A DNA stretch of 64,000 nt. It comes from Leptospira vanthielii serovar Holland str. Waz Holland = ATCC 700522 (GTDB lineage: Bacteria; Spirochaetota; Leptospiria; Leptospirales; Leptospiraceae). A model generated the notes under the pieces. The model saw only the letters and a program-made list of their open reading frames with translations, was not told the origin of the DNA and did no database searches. Made by a program: the position numbers and the translations under genes. The stretch is from the NCBI RefSeq assembly GCF_000332455.1, contig NZ_AOGY02000028.1, forward strand, positions 22,336 to 86,335, given 5' to 3'. Positions 1 through 10,644 of the stretch are shown in pieces (within the stretch, counting starts at the first letter, position 1; every line of letters starts with the position of its first letter).

Positions 1-3000
1 TTTCTATATTCGGCTAACGCAAGTGCTATGGTGCCGACACTATGACTATCTGACCAATATTGATTTTGCCGATCCATCATAATCGATTTTACTAAATCTA
101 CAATACGCGGATTTTTAGAATCTACCTTAAGTAACAATCGTAAATAATTTCCAAGAACCGTTGAGGAACTGTAATAAGAATAATAATAATATTCATCCGA
201 ATTCTCTTTTAAAGGTTTAAGGGTGAATAATTCCTTTTCATAGGAAATGTATTTTGTATATTCTGCGAATAATTTTTTAAACACAGTATCCGATTCATAA
301 GATTCAAGTTTATGTGTCTCGGCATAGGCAGCAAGAAAGATACCACGAGATTTTAGATTCAGTTCTTCAAAGTGGTCTATCAAAGTTTTCTCTAAGGAAT
401 GAATGTCCTTTTTGTCTTTCGAAAGTACGGAATAAATTAAACTTAGAGTTTGGTAAGAATTGATCGAAGTTTCAGTGGGATTTTTTACATAATTTTGTAA
501 GTATTGAATTGCCGATTGGTATGCTTGCGGGTTTGATCGTTTTCCTTTGTCTTTTGCAATCTGCATTACCGAGGCGATGTAAGCAGTCAAATATGGATAC
601 CCAGTTCTACCATGACCTTTCCAAACTTTAAAACTTCCATCAGATGCTTGGAAGTCAGACATCTCATCTAAAAACAATTTTTCGATTTGAGTAAAATCAT
701 AAGAGTCTTTTGCCGGAGCTTTGTATTGGAATTCTTTTAACAACTCTCCTGCACTCAAAGAAAGCAGATATGCCGAAGTTCTTTGTTCCATACAAAAATA
801 AGGATTAGATTCATAAAAGTCGAACGCAGATTTCAAAGCCGTAAGTGCAGTTCCCGACATACGAATGTCTAATGAACCTTTATTGAGTAAAATAGATTCT
901 TTTTTAGGAACGGCAATTATAGTTTTGTGTTCCGAATCTGTATATCCTGAAAATTGAACTGATGTTACTGGATCAAATTCTTTGATAGGGATTGTTACCG
1001 CTAATGCATCAGAAAGATCCGATTTTTTCAAACCGACAAATTCAGAAACGTTTTCAGGTTCTACCGAGATTTGATAAGACAATTGGATTTCATCCTTGGG
1101 ATGGTCAAGTTTTAGTTTGATGTACTGTGATTCTGAGATTTGGAATGTTTTAAGGACTTCTTTGGTTTGGCCTGCAGAAAGTTCAATCGATGACCAACCT
1201 TTATCTTCTGAAAGGAACTTAGAATCAATTTTATATTTAAACTTACCTTTTTTCTTCGTATTATTGGTGATACTACCACCTAACTCTAAACTGTCGCCAA
1301 CTCGAATGAATCTGACAACAGTCTTTTGTAAAACCAAATTCTTTTTGACTATAAATTCCGAATTAGAAGCACCAAACTTTCCATTGGCGGAAGAGGCAAC
1401 CATAACCCTGAATGTTGTTAAATTATCAGGTAAGGTAAAACTTAAGTCTGCATTTCCACTACTATCTGCAACGACTACCGGATTCCAATAAGCCGTGTGT
1501 CGAAAGTCTTTTCTCGCACCAGAATCTGATTCCGCAGAAAATCCACCTCCGGAATCTTCTCCGTAATCCCCTCCTGGACTATCCCCTTTGTTTTCGTATA
1601 TATAATGTTTGATGATCATACTACGGAGTTCAAAAGTTTTAACAATACTATACCAATACTGATAAAACATTTGAACTGGGCTTTGAAAGGAATAACCAAC
1701 TAAGTCGAGTACTCCGCGATCTGCCACAGAGACAGTGAGTTCCGCACCAGGACTCGATTGGATCGACAATTTCACTTGTTCTCTGGGTTGGTATTCAGAT
1801 TTGTCAGTTTTGATCACAACGGGCGCTGTTCTGGATGCTAAATTTACTTTTAAAGTAACTGAACCCGTTTTGGCTTTTGGAGCACCTAAGTCCCGTTCGT
1901 TGAATTCTTGAATATCTTCTGCGGGAAGTCCCTCCGGCACCGGCAATCTTCCCGATAACATCACTACATTGACATCCACATTCGGAAGATACGCCTCCTC
2001 AATCGGGATTTCTAAAGGAGCGCTGTTTCCTTTCATCAAAAAAGATTTTTTAAAATACACTGAATCTCTTTCTACAGTGACAATAACTCTTGCATTTTGC
2101 AGAGGGGATTTAATTAAAATCTTTGCTTTGTCGCCGATCTTATATTCTTGTTTGTCAGAACGTAACTCGATGGAGTCATCCCCACGGAAGTCCCAAGTGT
2201 AATAAGATTCCTTTTCGTAAGCATAAAAATCCACTCGAGAAAAAACTTTGTCTCGATTTAGAATTAAAACCGTATAACTTCCAGGATTTTTAGCACGATA
2301 GTCAAAAGATACTCCCTCGGCCTTAGAAATCAGTTTTTTTGTCTCAACAACTTTTTTTGTTAGCTGGTTGCTTCGAAAAAAGAACTTTCCTAATCCCTGT
2401 GACAACACAGATGTCCAATCATTATAAATGATATATGCCTTTAACTCAGCACCAGCGACGGCTTTACCTTGTAAGTTAACAGCAATAGCCCCGAATTGAA
2501 ACGGTTTGTCCAAAGACTGGTATCTATCATTACATTTTAGTCCTACATACGTTTCTGAAGGATTGTAAGGTATACTGGAAGATTTTGTAACAGACTTTCC
2601 ATCTACATCAAATACAGACGATTCAACTACTAAGTTAAATGGATCCGCGATTTCAATATCTTCACCATCGGTAACAAATTTGCGGGTCAGTTCTTGCACC
2701 GGTATGTCCAATTGAAAAAGACCTTTACTATCCAAAACACCTTCGGAACCAGTTATATAATCCGAATTACCACCAGAATATTCGTCTTCGTAATCATACC
2801 AAGTATCGGAAAAGTCATAACTCGAAAAAACATCGAAGGCTATGTATCGTTTTCTTTTTAAGACCGAATAACTAACCTTAGCTCCTCCCATCGGAGCACC
2901 AAACATGTATTTACCTTCTACAGTTCCTTTCACGTTTTGATCTTTGTTTACCGCATTCGCTAAATTTACATTCACCATAAAGTTTACAGGACGAAATTCT

Positions 3001-4370
3001 TCTACTTGAAAGGTATCATAGGTGATCGAACCATCTTTACCAGGTAGGTAAACTGAAACGGAATAATGTCCGAGGGGTGCATCAGATGGAACGATATAAC
3101 TTGTGGCCACTCCCCCTTGTGCCGTGGAAGTGAGGTTTGTATTGGTTACATCCTTTCCACGAGAATCTCGAATTTGTAAGTTTACAGATTTAGAAGAATA
3201 AGGAACCAACACTCCATTTTTTCTGTCTGCAAGGACTGCTTTGATCTCTACTCGATCACCGGGTCTGTACAACTTTCTATCAAAGTAAACTTTACCTTTT
3301 ACATGATTTTCCGTATAATAATCACTATAACCTTCAATATGTGTTTCATTAAAATGAAGGAAGGCTTTATCACCAGAAAAATCCTCGGCAATTAACACAG
3401 ATTTGTCGAATGACTTTGTATCACTGAGGGACGGCAGAGTACAATGTCCATCCTTATCGGTTTTACAAGTTCCGCGTAAGTTTCCTTTTTCATACAAACT
3501 TATATTGGTATTGGCAACGGGTTCTGCTTTGGAAAGACTGTGCACCCAAACATGGAGTGTATTTGGATCTAATTTGGTTGTGATTCCCAAGTTTGTGGAT
3601 TGTAAAAAAACGGATTCTCTTTTAAACTCTTCTTTGTTATTTTCACCAATGACATTTGCACCTAACTGGAGTGCGATCCAAGCCTTTGTATTGGGTTTGG
3701 TTCCGAAATAATTGTCAATGTCCATCCCTTGATTACCAAAAAAATTGATTTTCAGACCAGACTTCCATACTGATTTTTTCCAAATCAATTGATTTTCATA
3801 TTCATAATACTTGTCACCCAATGTTGCGATTGCATTCACAAGTACCGGAATCGATAATTCTGCAGATCTGATTTGAAATTCAGGAACATTCGAAATAGAA
3901 ATAGGAAGTACTTTGTTTAAGTTGGATTCAAAGATATTCTCACGAGATAAATAAAACGAGGGTTTATTTGTCATCACTGGAAGTTTGAAACTAACAGGTG
4001 TTTCTAAAAAACAGTCGTTCTCCGCATAAAACTTTCCAATTTTGATTTCATATTCTATGCCTGGATCAAAATTCCAAGAATCAAGAGAAAATTCCCGACT
4101 TACGTAGTCAGAAAATTCAGTGCGAGGGTTGGATGGTTTTGGAGAAATTTGAACTGCGGATGCGAACTCTTGTAGATTGGTATCTTCTGTAACTGTGATG
4201 CGATAATCCCAAAGGTCTTCTAAATATTTTAGGTCTGTAGTGTCTAGTTTGACTTCGATACGGCAGCTACTTGGAAAGATGGTTCGTTTGATGGACCGAA
4301 AAAAACCACTGATAGAATTACAAGATCCAAGGAAAAAAAGAAAACCAAAAGCCAATACCAACTTACGCAT
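1..4370 (-). CDS. Alpha-2-macroglobulin family lipoprotein, C-terminus beyond window
   Basis: Bacterial alpha-2-macroglobulin (YfhM type), a surface or periplasmic protease trap. The frame is open without a stop from the ATG at 4370 to the window edge, giving 1456 codons; E. coli YfhM has about 1650 residues, so the C-terminal part is missing here. A GGAG Shine-Dalgarno lies just upstream. The N-terminus is a lipoprotein signal (MRKLVLAFGF..LGSC, lipidated Cys17). Macroglobulin-type beta domains follow, including a YRPGDRVEIKA stretch typical of the MG2 region. The key sign is the thioester motif CMEQ at residues 1193-1196 (codons 783-794), followed by the alpha-helical thioester domain. So it is probably the thioester-active class. 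In many bacteria this gene sits beside pbpC; that side is outside the window. Confidence 0.9.
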   Translation of the reverse strand, partial: MRKLVLAFGFLFFLGSCNSISGFFRSIKRTIFPSSCRIEVKLDTTDLKYLEDLWDYRITVTEDTNLQEFASAVQISPKPSNPRTEFSDYVSREFSLDSWNFDPGIEYEIKIGKFYAENDCFLETPVSFKLPVMTNKPSFYLSRENIFESNLNKVLPISISNVPEFQIRSAELSIPVLVNAIATLGDKYYEYENQLIWKKSVWKSGLKINFFGNQGMDIDNYFGTKPNTKAWIALQLGANVIGENNKEEFKRESVFLQSTNLGITTKLDPNTLHVWVHSLSKAEPVANTNISLYEKGNLRGTCKTDKDGHCTLPSLSDTKSFDKSVLIAEDFSGDKAFLHFNETHIEGYSDYYTENHVKGKVYFDRKLYRPGDRVEIKAVLADRKNGVLVPYSSKSVNLQIRDSRGKDVTNTNLTSTAQGGVATSYIVPSDAPLGHYSVSVYLPGKDGSITYDTFQVEEFRPVNFMVNVNLANAVNKDQNVKGTVEGKYMFGAPMGGAKVSYSVLKRKRYIAFDVFSSYDFSDTWYDYEDEYSGGNSDYITGSEGVLDSKGLFQLDIPVQELTRKFVTDGEDIEIADPFNLVVESSVFDVDGKSVTKSSSIPYNPSETYVGLKCNDRYQSLDKPFQFGAIAVNLQGKAVAGAELKAYIIYNDWTSVLSQGLGKFFFRSNQLTKKVVETKKLISKAEGVSFDYRAKNPGSYTVLILNRDKVFSRVDFYAYEKESYYTWDFRGDDSIELRSDKQEYKIGDKAKILIKSPLQNARVIVTVERDSVYFKKSFLMKGNSAPLEIPIEEAYLPNVDVNVVMLSGRLPVPEGLPAEDIQEFNERDLGAPKAKTGSVTLKVNLASRTAPVVIKTDKSEYQPREQVKLSIQSSPGAELTVSVADRGVLDLVGYSFQSPVQMFYQYWYSIVKTFELRSMIIKHYIYENKGDSPGGDYGEDSGGGFSAESDSGARKDFRHTAYWNPVVVADSSGNADLSFTLPDNLTTFRVMVASSANGKFGASNSEFIVKKNLVLQKTVVRFIRVGDSLELGGSITNNTKKKGKFKYKIDSKFLSEDKGWSSIELSAGQTKEVLKTFQISESQYIKLKLDHPKDEIQLSYQISVEPENVSEFVGLKKSDLSDALAVTIPIKEFDPVTSVQFSGYTDSEHKTIIAVPKKESILLNKGSLDIRMSGTALTALKSAFDFYESNPYFCMEQRTSAYLLSLSAGELLKEFQYKAPAKDSYDFTQIEKLFLDEMSDFQASDGSFKVWKGHGRTGYPYLTAYIASVMQIAKDKGKRSNPQAYQSAIQYLQNYVKNPTETSINSYQTLSLIYSVLSKDKKDIHSLEKTLIDHFEELNLKSRGIFLAAYAETHKLESYESDTVFKKLFAEYTKYISYEKELFTLKPLKENSDEYYYYSYYSSSTVLGNYLRLLLKVDSKNPRIVDLVKSIMMDRQNQYWSDSHSVGTIALALAEYR

Positions 4371-4517
4371 GAGAACTCCGAAATTCGAATGTTCCCTGTT
4401 CTACGATGGACACGAGTTATTGCCAACTCTTTCCTGAATGAAATAGGAAATCTTTCTATATTTTTTTTAATGGGATCAGAATTTTCGCTATGCTTTTATC
4501 TTTTTGAAATTTGATTA

Positions 4518-4952
4518 ATGACGATGTCCCTGTCTCAGATTAAAAAGCAGTTTTTCGAATTAAAGGCACCCAGTTCTTTTCCCATCGGGAATTACAAGGC
4601 TGAATGGCTTGGCCCCAAATGGTTCCAGGTCGGCGCTAGTTTCAGTTTGAATTTTATGTCCTTTCGTCATTGGTGGGGAAAATCTTTTGATGGTTCAGAC
4701 ATCGCCTATAATTTATTTTTACCACCACAAAATCCCGAATTCCAAATGCGTCATCCCATGAATTTGTCCATTGGGAAGTCGCGGCTTGACGGTAACCCAA
4801 GCCTAATTCTGGAATACACAAAAAATGCTCCATTTCCTTGGCCCTATTTCGTTGACGAATTTCGAGTTTTGAATGAAACGGATTTACTCGGAATGAACTA
4901 CAGCAAATTAACACCCCAACTGGCGCTCCCTTTTCTCATTAGAAAATCCTAA
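4518..4952 (+). CDS. Conserved hypothetical, faint DUF4334/GXWXG resemblance
   Basis: A 144-residue soluble protein with no signal peptide or membrane segment. It may start at ATG 4518 or at the second ATG two codons later. I do not recognise it firmly. The order GNY..WLG near residue 24, WWGKSF near 54, a PFPW segment near 107 and DEFRVLNETDLLGMNY near 113-128 recalls the GXWXG/DUF4334 layout (small beta-rich proteins of unknown function), but the match is weak. It lies divergent from the macroglobulin gene and 35 bases upstream of the hybrid kinase in the same direction, so it could share a transcript with the kinase. Confidence 0.6.
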   Translation: MTMSLSQIKKQFFELKAPSSFPIGNYKAEWLGPKWFQVGASFSLNFMSFRHWWGKSFDGSDIAYNLFLPPQNPEFQMRHPMNLSIGKSRLDGNPSLILEYTKNAPFPWPYFVDEFRVLNETDLLGMNYSKLTPQLALPFLIRKS

Positions 4953-4987
4953 TCTAACCTGTTAGATCCATAAAAAAGATTCGTCCA

Positions 4988-7375
4988 ATGGAGGGTATGC
5001 ACCCACCTCCCCCTTCATTGGAAATGCAAATTCTCTCTGCAATGGAGGAGGTAATCTTTTCAGCAAGTTATCCTGATTTACGAATTCTTTATATAAGCCC
5101 TTCTACGGAAACCCTCACCGGGTATCCGGTTGAATACTTCACAAATGAACGCGATGTTTGGCGAGATTTAATCCATCTAGATGATCGATCGATCGTAGAA
5201 CTTGCATTAACCTCTCTAAATGTTGAAGGTAAAATTCGAGTTCGTTATCGCATCCATACAAAAGACAAACAGACTAAATTTGTTCAATGCCAAGGTAGAT
5301 TAATTCGAAACGAGTCAGGAGAAATTCTTCGCTTTGATGGAATCATCTCAGATATTTCTGAGTTATTATCTATACAAGATGTTTTTAAAAACGAATCCGT
5401 AGAAATCAAAGAACTGTTACTCGAAAATAACATTCTTTTTAATGGAAGCCAGGATTCTATGTTCCTTGTAGAAGTAATGGAGGATGGAGATTTTGTAATC
5501 CGTCGAGTTAATACCGCATACGAAAAATCCACTGGGGTTACTCAATCGTTCATACAAGGAAAAACTCCTATTGATTTGTTAGGTGAAAATTTAGGTACAC
5601 CGATAATCAGGAATTACCGGAATGCACTAAAAGCGAAAACTACAATCTCTTATGAAGAAAGTATTCCCATGCCTGCAGGTACAAAAATTTGGACTACTGC
5701 TCTCACTCCGATTGAAGTGGATGGAAAATTCAAATTTATTGTCGGTGCCAGTAAAGACATTACAGAACAAAAACGTGCGGAAAATGCTTTAAAAGAATCT
5801 AATGAACGTTATGCTTTAATTTTAGAAGTTAGTTCCGATGGTTGGTTTGATTGGGACTTAGTTAATGATACGGTCATTTACTCACGTCGCTGGTGGTTAG
5901 AATTTGGCAATGATGAATCACCAGATAATACACCCATCAGTTATTGGAAAAGTTTGATCCATCCCGATGATGTGGATTGGGTAACTGAATTTTTAGAGAA
6001 CATTCTACTCTCACAAAGAGAAACTTTTGAATTCAGTTTCCAAATGAAAAAAAGAAAAGGGAATTATGCTCATGTTTTGTCGCGATGTTATATTCAAAGA
6101 GATTCTTCTGGAAATAGAATTAGAATGGTTGGGTCAAATTCCGATCTTACAGAAACCAAAAAAATAGAATATACTTTGCGAAAAGCAAAAGAAATGGCAG
6201 AAGCAGCAAACATGGCTAAAGGTAATTTTTTAGCCAACATGAGCCACGAAATTAGAACTCCACTTAACGGAATCATAGGATTCACAGAACTACTACTACA
6301 CTCTTCGTTAAGTGACGAACAAAAAGAATCCTTACGAAATATCCATCTTTCTGGAAAAAGTTTATTATCTTTAGTAAATCAAATTCTTGATTTTTCAAAA
6401 ATTGATTCGGGAAAGATGGAACTTGAATTGATAAGCACAGATTTGACAGACTTAGTCCAATCCACTGTAGATCTTTTCAAAATTTCTGCTGCATCCAAAG
6501 CAATCCCTTTAGAACTCCATTTAGATTCGCACTTACCTCGATTTGTTTCCTTGGACCCATTACGAGTTCGGCAAGTACTCTCCAATTTGATTGGGAATGC
6601 AATCAAGTTTACTCACGAGGGAAAAGTAGAAGTTTCGGTAAAAACAATCAAACAAATTGACGACATCATTGATATCGAGTTTTCAGTTTCGGATACTGGA
6701 ATTGGAATCGATGTAAATTCACAAACAAAATTATTTGATTCATTTTCACAAGCAGACACATCGATTACTAGGAAGTATGGTGGTACTGGACTTGGTCTCA
6801 CAATCACAAGTCAACTTATCCAGAAAATGAATTCCCACTTGCGTTTCGACAGTGAACTTGGGAAGGGGAGTGTATTTAGTTTTGTTTTGTCATTACAAGT
6901 AAATGCAACTGGATCAGTATCATCCAACTTATTCGAAGAAAAACAAACATCTCCTGATGAATCGGTGATCGTTGAAAACAATCTAATTCAAAACGACATT
7001 TTGATTGTGGAAGATAATGATTTAAACAAAAAACTATTATCTAAAATGTTATTAAAAAGATATCCGAATATAAAACTAAGATATGCAATCGACGGTGCAG
7101 ACGCAGTTAATCAGTTCCAACAAAAGATACCCGATTTGATTTTTATGGACTTACAAATGCCAATTATGGATGGTTATACGGCAACGATAGAAATTAGAAA
7201 ACTTGAAAAAGGATCTAACAAAAAAACTCCAATCATCGCACTAACTGCTGGAGCTTTTTTTTCCGTAAAAGATACGGCGATGGAATCAGGAATGAATGAC
7301 TTTCTCACCAAACCAATTTCCGCCGCCGATCTTTACTCTACTATTGAAAAATGGTTATCCTCAGGCCGCATGTAA
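4988..7375 (+). CDS. Hybrid sensor histidine kinase, three PAS domains, HisKA, HATPase, REC
   Basis: A 795-residue cytoplasmic sensor kinase with no transmembrane segment. It has PAS domains at about residues 15-130, 150-265 and 270-395; the first and third look PAS_3-like (for example WRDLIHLDD and WKSLIHPDD). The HisKA domain has the phospho-acceptor His420 in [12 protein letters not shown]. The HATPase domain shows NLIGNAIKF (N box), DTGIGI (G1) and GGTGLGL (G2). A C-terminal receiver domain has the acidic EDND pocket, acceptor Asp721 in FMDLQMP and the conserved Lys in LTKP. No output domain follows, so signalling probably goes through a phosphotransfer protein or a separate regulator. 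Its last 15 bases overlap the 3-prime end of the convergent ahpF gene. Confidence 0.93.
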   Translation: MEGMHPPPPSLEMQILSAMEEVIFSASYPDLRILYISPSTETLTGYPVEYFTNERDVWRDLIHLDDRSIVELALTSLNVEGKIRVRYRIHTKDKQTKFVQCQGRLIRNESGEILRFDGIISDISELLSIQDVFKNESVEIKELLLENNILFNGSQDSMFLVEVMEDGDFVIRRVNTAYEKSTGVTQSFIQGKTPIDLLGENLGTPIIRNYRNALKAKTTISYEESIPMPAGTKIWTTALTPIEVDGKFKFIVGASKDITEQKRAENALKESNERYALILEVSSDGWFDWDLVNDTVIYSRRWWLEFGNDESPDNTPISYWKSLIHPDDVDWVTEFLENILLSQRETFEFSFQMKKRKGNYAHVLSRCYIQRDSSGNRIRMVGSNSDLTETKKIEYTLRKAKEMAEAANMAKGNFLANMSHEIRTPLNGIIGFTELLLHSSLSDEQKESLRNIHLSGKSLLSLVNQILDFSKIDSGKMELELISTDLTDLVQSTVDLFKISAASKAIPLELHLDSHLPRFVSLDPLRVRQVLSNLIGNAIKFTHEGKVEVSVKTIKQIDDIIDIEFSVSDTGIGIDVNSQTKLFDSFSQADTSITRKYGGTGLGLTITSQLIQKMNSHLRFDSELGKGSVFSFVLSLQVNATGSVSSNLFEEKQTSPDESVIVENNLIQNDILIVEDNDLNKKLLSKMLLKRYPNIKLRYAIDGADAVNQFQQKIPDLIFMDLQMPIMDGYTATIEIRKLEKGSNKKTPIIALTAGAFFSVKDTAMESGMNDFLTKPISAADLYSTIEKWLSSGRM

Positions 7376-8920
7376 AAGATACTCAAAAGCACTGATGGCA
7401 GCTTTTGCTCCCTCACCCATGGCGATGATAATTTGTTTGTAAGGAGTGTTTGTCACATCTCCACAAGCAAAAACTCCATCTACATTAGTTTTACATTTTT
7501 CATCGACGAGTATTTCGCCAAACCGATTGGTAGCCACTAAATCCTTCACAAAACTACTGTTTGGTACAAGTCCGATCTGAACAAAAACTCCATCAAGGGG
7601 AATGGTTTCTGACTTTTCTGAACTTCTATCTTTATAAGTAAGCCCAGTGACCTTCTCTGTATTGTTTTGAATTTCCATAGTTTGTGCTTTGACCAAAGTT
7701 TTGATATTCGAAGACTGAGCCACTTTGTCGAGTAACACTTGGTCGGCATTCAACCTATCACCAAACTCAATCAAGGTGACTGATTTCACGATTCCACTGA
7801 GATCCAGTGCTGCTTCTACACCGGAGTTTCCTCCACCAACCACTGCCACATCCTTATCTTTAAAAAACGGACCATCACAATGTGGACAATAGGCAACCCC
7901 TTTCCCAATAAAATCTTTTTCACCAGGAACATTGAGTTCACGCCATTTTGCACCGGTAGATAGAATTACTGTTTTTGTAACAATACGTTCTCCGGTATTC
8001 AAATGAATAGTTTTTAAATCCCCAGATTCAATTTTTAAAACGCGGACATTTTCTTTTTTTCGAATTTGGTTTTTCTCCAATTGTTCTGACAATACATGGG
8101 TGAGTTCTGGTCCTGTTGTATAAGGAATGGATATAATATTTTCTATCCCTAAAGTGTCCTTCACTTGACCACCTAACCTATCAGCAATGACGAGGGTTTT
8201 TAATCCTTTCCGTGCAGAATACACTGCTGCTGTTACACCAGAGGGACCTCCACCAATCACCGTTACGTCATAAATATCGGATGGATTGGTGGTATTGGAA
8301 TTTTTTTCTTTTGTTTCAGGAACAGAATACAATTCCAAAAGTTTATCGAAGATAACGGATGCTTCTGCTTTTCCTGAAAGGAATCGTTTTCCATTTAGAA
8401 AAACTGCGGGAACTCCTTGGATATTTTTTTCTTTTACAAGATCTGGATACATGGCCCCGTCGATCATGTTATGCGAAATGAAAGGATTCACGAGGGCAAA
8501 ACTATTAAGTGTTTGAACCACTTCGGGACAGTTATGACAATCAAGAGAAATAAAAGTTTCAAAGTGTAAGTTTTCTTTTAGTTTAGATACAGCAGAAAGA
8601 ATACCTTCTTCCAATTTGATCGGGTTTCCACCGGACTGAAGAATTGCTAAAATCAATGATGTAAATTCATGGCCCATAGGAATTCCTGAAAATTCAATTC
8701 CTGTTGGTTTTCCTTCTGATAGAATGGAAAAAAGAAGACCATCATTTTTATCCGCAGAATGTTCTAAAGAAATCTGAGAACTTAAAGAGACGATATCATC
8801 TAAAAACTCAATCAGCTCCTCTCGTTTTTCATGATCTCCCGAAAACAATCGTATGTTCACTGGATTTTTTATTCTTTCGAAGTATTGTTTTACTTGTTCT
8901 TTTGTTGATTCATCTAACAT
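7361..8920 (-). CDS. ahpF: Alkyl hydroperoxide reductase subunit F
   Basis: NAD(P)H- and FAD-dependent reductase that recycles AhpC. At 519 residues it has the usual AhpF length. The N-terminal double thioredoxin fold carries Cys128-His-Asn-Cys131. The thioredoxin-reductase-like part has the FAD-binding GGGPSG near 223, the redox pair Cys345-Pro-His-Cys348, a second nucleotide motif GGGNSG and a C-terminal ACGDVT. These cysteine positions match E. coli AhpF (129/132 and 345/348) almost exactly. The ATG is preceded by GGGAGG. It lies downstream of ahpC in the same direction, separated by 44 bases holding a stem-loop, so AhpC and AhpF are probably co-transcribed at different levels. Confidence 0.97.
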   Translation of the reverse strand: MLDESTKEQVKQYFERIKNPVNIRLFSGDHEKREELIEFLDDIVSLSSQISLEHSADKNDGLLFSILSEGKPTGIEFSGIPMGHEFTSLILAILQSGGNPIKLEEGILSAVSKLKENLHFETFISLDCHNCPEVVQTLNSFALVNPFISHNMIDGAMYPDLVKEKNIQGVPAVFLNGKRFLSGKAEASVIFDKLLELYSVPETKEKNSNTTNPSDIYDVTVIGGGPSGVTAAVYSARKGLKTLVIADRLGGQVKDTLGIENIISIPYTTGPELTHVLSEQLEKNQIRKKENVRVLKIESGDLKTIHLNTGERIVTKTVILSTGAKWRELNVPGEKDFIGKGVAYCPHCDGPFFKDKDVAVVGGGNSGVEAALDLSGIVKSVTLIEFGDRLNADQVLLDKVAQSSNIKTLVKAQTMEIQNNTEKVTGLTYKDRSSEKSETIPLDGVFVQIGLVPNSSFVKDLVATNRFGEILVDEKCKTNVDGVFACGDVTNTPYKQIIIAMGEGAKAAISAFEYLLHAA

Positions 8921-8935
8921 AATAACCTCCCGATT

Positions 8936-8957
8936 TAGGCGGGTTTTATCCCGCCTA
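8936..8957 (-). promoter_or_regulatory. Intercistronic stem-loop between ahpC and ahpF
   Basis: Perfect 8-bp inverted repeat TAGGCGGG / CCCGCCTA with a 6-base loop. It sits 8 bases after the ahpC stop and a few bases before the ahpF Shine-Dalgarno. No T-tract follows in the direction of transcription, so it is more likely an mRNA-stabilising or partial-attenuation hairpin than a full terminator. The repeat is seen directly; the role is inferred. Confidence 0.7.
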
Positions 8958-8964
8958 ACTTAGT

Positions 8965-9528
8965 TTAGATTTTTCCTACCAAGTCAAGGCCTGGTTTCAA
9001 AGTGGAATTACCTGGTTTCCATTTTGCAGGACAAACTTCGCCGTCATTGTTTGCAACGTACTGGGCTGCTTGTACCTTACGAACGAGTTCTTCTGCGGAA
9101 CGTCCAATCCCAAGATCATGGATCTCAGCAGTTTTGATCACACCTTCTGGGTTCACCACAAATGTTCCTCGAAGTGCTTGACCATCTTCTTCAATCATAA
9201 TTCCAAATCCTCTAGTGATCTTTCCGGAAGCATCACCTAACATTGGGAATTTTATTTTTTTGATAGTATCACTTGCTTCGTGCCAAGCTTTGTGAACAAA
9301 GTGTGTGTCAGTAGAAACGGAATACACTTCCACTCCCATTTTTTGGAGTTCAGCATAATAGTCTGCTACGTCGCCAAGTTCCGTTGGACAAACGAAGGTA
9401 AAATCCGCCGGGTAAAAGACAAAAACGGACCATTTTCCGAGGACATCTTTTTTGCTAATTTTTTTGAAAGCACCGTTATGGAAAGCTTCCGTGGTAAAGT
9501 CAGGAATTTGAGTGTTGATATTGGACAT
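8965..9528 (-). CDS. ahpC: Alkyl hydroperoxide reductase subunit C, typical 2-Cys peroxiredoxin
   Basis: Peroxiredoxin that reduces hydrogen peroxide and organic hydroperoxides and is re-reduced by AhpF. It has 187 residues, the same as E. coli AhpC. The peroxidatic Cys47 is in FTFVCPTE and the resolving Cys166 is in GEVCPAKW, again the E. coli positions. The GGAGG Shine-Dalgarno is ideally spaced from the ATG. The gene lies between oxyR (upstream) and ahpF (downstream), all on the minus strand. Its 106-base promoter region holds a long dyad that could be the OxyR operator. Confidence 0.97.
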   Translation of the reverse strand: MSNINTQIPDFTTEAFHNGAFKKISKKDVLGKWSVFVFYPADFTFVCPTELGDVADYYAELQKMGVEVYSVSTDTHFVHKAWHEASDTIKKIKFPMLGDASGKITRGFGIMIEEDGQALRGTFVVNPEGVIKTAEIHDLGIGRSAEELVRKVQAAQYVANNDGEVCPAKWKPGNSTLKPGLDLVGKI

Positions 9529-9568
9529 TGAATATCCTCCTTTGTTGTTAAGAAGAATATACTCGAAA

Positions 9569-9605
9569 ATAGATCATTTGTAAAATAAATACTATAAATG
9601 ATCAG
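9569..9605 (-). promoter_or_regulatory. Dyad in the ahpC promoter region, candidate OxyR operator
   Basis: Arms GATCATTT (9572-9579) and AAATGATC (9596-9603) are perfect inverted repeats and extend inward with one mismatch. ATAG at 9569 and CTAT at 9592 are tetranucleotides of the kind OxyR contacts, but the full four-part ATAG-N7-CTAT spacing of E. coli sites is not met. It lies between oxyR and ahpC, where an OxyR site is expected. The dyad is certain; the binding protein is inferred. Confidence 0.45.
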
Positions 9606-9634
9606 ATTTATAAAAGCTATCGAAAGATTTTAAT

Positions 9635-10552
9635 CTAATCTTGGTTTAAAGACACACCGATGATTTTAAATTTTTCTCTAGAATAGTATTCTTTGGGAAT
9701 CACACCAAGAATAAGACTTGTTAGTTTTTTTAAAATTTTGGTTTTGTAAAATCCCTTTTTATATACCAAACTGATCTCCCGCGCAGGCTCTGGGGAATCA
9801 AAAGGAACAATCCGATCCGAGGTTTTTTCGACAGAGAGTTTGGGCAAAAGGGTAACACCTATCCCCATATCCACCATACGTTTCAGGGTTTCCACGCTTC
9901 CACTTTCAATTTTTGCAAGCGAGTTACGGTTACATATTTTTAGGGACTGGTGGCGAAAACAATGCTCTTCTCCAAGCACGAGTAAAGGATACTTTTCGAT
10001 ATGTTTCATGGAAACAGATGCAGATTTTTCTTTGGTATTTTTTGGATAGTATACTACAAAGGGTTCATAATATAGCGGGTGTTCGACGATATTTGGAATT
10101 TTAAGTGGGGTTGCGAGAATCCCTAAATCAATTTCCTCTGATTCCAATTTTTCAAGAATTGTTAGAGTAGGTAATTCCGAAATTCGAAAGTTTACTTTAG
10201 AAAATTCGGTCTGTAAACTCTGGTAAATAGACGGAATCAAATAATTACTTACAGTTGGAATGATTCCAATAGAAATACTTCCAGCTGGTTCATCCTTCCA
10301 CTGACCGGCAATTTCATAGAGTTTGTCAGCCTCTTTTAAAGTATTTTTGGCCTGATCGACAACGGCTTTCCCTAATTTGGTTGTAATGACTGGATTTTTC
10401 TTTCGATCGAACAATTCAAAACCAAGTTCCTGTTCCACTTTTTGAATTTGTAAACTCAACGTAGGTTGTGCAACTAAACAATGTTCGGCGGCTTTTGCAA
10501 AACTTTTGAACTGATCCAAAGCAACGATGTATCGAAGTTGAGTGATTGTCAT
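9635..10552 (-). CDS. oxyR: LysR-type peroxide sensor OxyR
   Basis: A 305-residue LysR-family activator. The N-terminal winged helix covers about residues 1-60 (TLSLQIQKVEQELGFELFDR). The effector domain carries Cys198 and Cys207 in HCFRHQSLKIC. These two cysteines are nine residues apart at the same positions as Cys199/Cys208 of E. coli OxyR, which form the peroxide-sensing disulphide. That makes OxyR much more likely than a generic LysR regulator. It lies directly upstream of ahpC and ahpF in the same direction and probably activates them. It is divergent from the 7TM-SpoIIE phosphatase gene. Confidence 0.92.
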   Translation of the reverse strand: MTITQLRYIVALDQFKSFAKAAEHCLVAQPTLSLQIQKVEQELGFELFDRKKNPVITTKLGKAVVDQAKNTLKEADKLYEIAGQWKDEPAGSISIGIIPTVSNYLIPSIYQSLQTEFSKVNFRISELPTLTILEKLESEEIDLGILATPLKIPNIVEHPLYYEPFVVYYPKNTKEKSASVSMKHIEKYPLLVLGEEHCFRHQSLKICNRNSLAKIESGSVETLKRMVDMGIGVTLLPKLSVEKTSDRIVPFDSPEPAREISLVYKKGFYKTKILKKLTSLILGVIPKEYYSREKFKIIGVSLNQD

Positions 10553-10644
10553 TTAGCTTCTCTCCAAAAAATTTACTAAACTATGTGAGAGATTGAAAAT
10601 CAACTTGCATTCTCTCTTTATACAACTATCTTTAGCCGATAGTG

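Noticed and set aside
10626..10642. CTATC/GATAG repeat and GCCGATAG read as an OxyR site or sigma-28 promoter
   Set aside because: Spacing does not match OxyR (N9 rather than N7), no sigma-28 -35 element is found, and the motif is only a few bases before the start codon.
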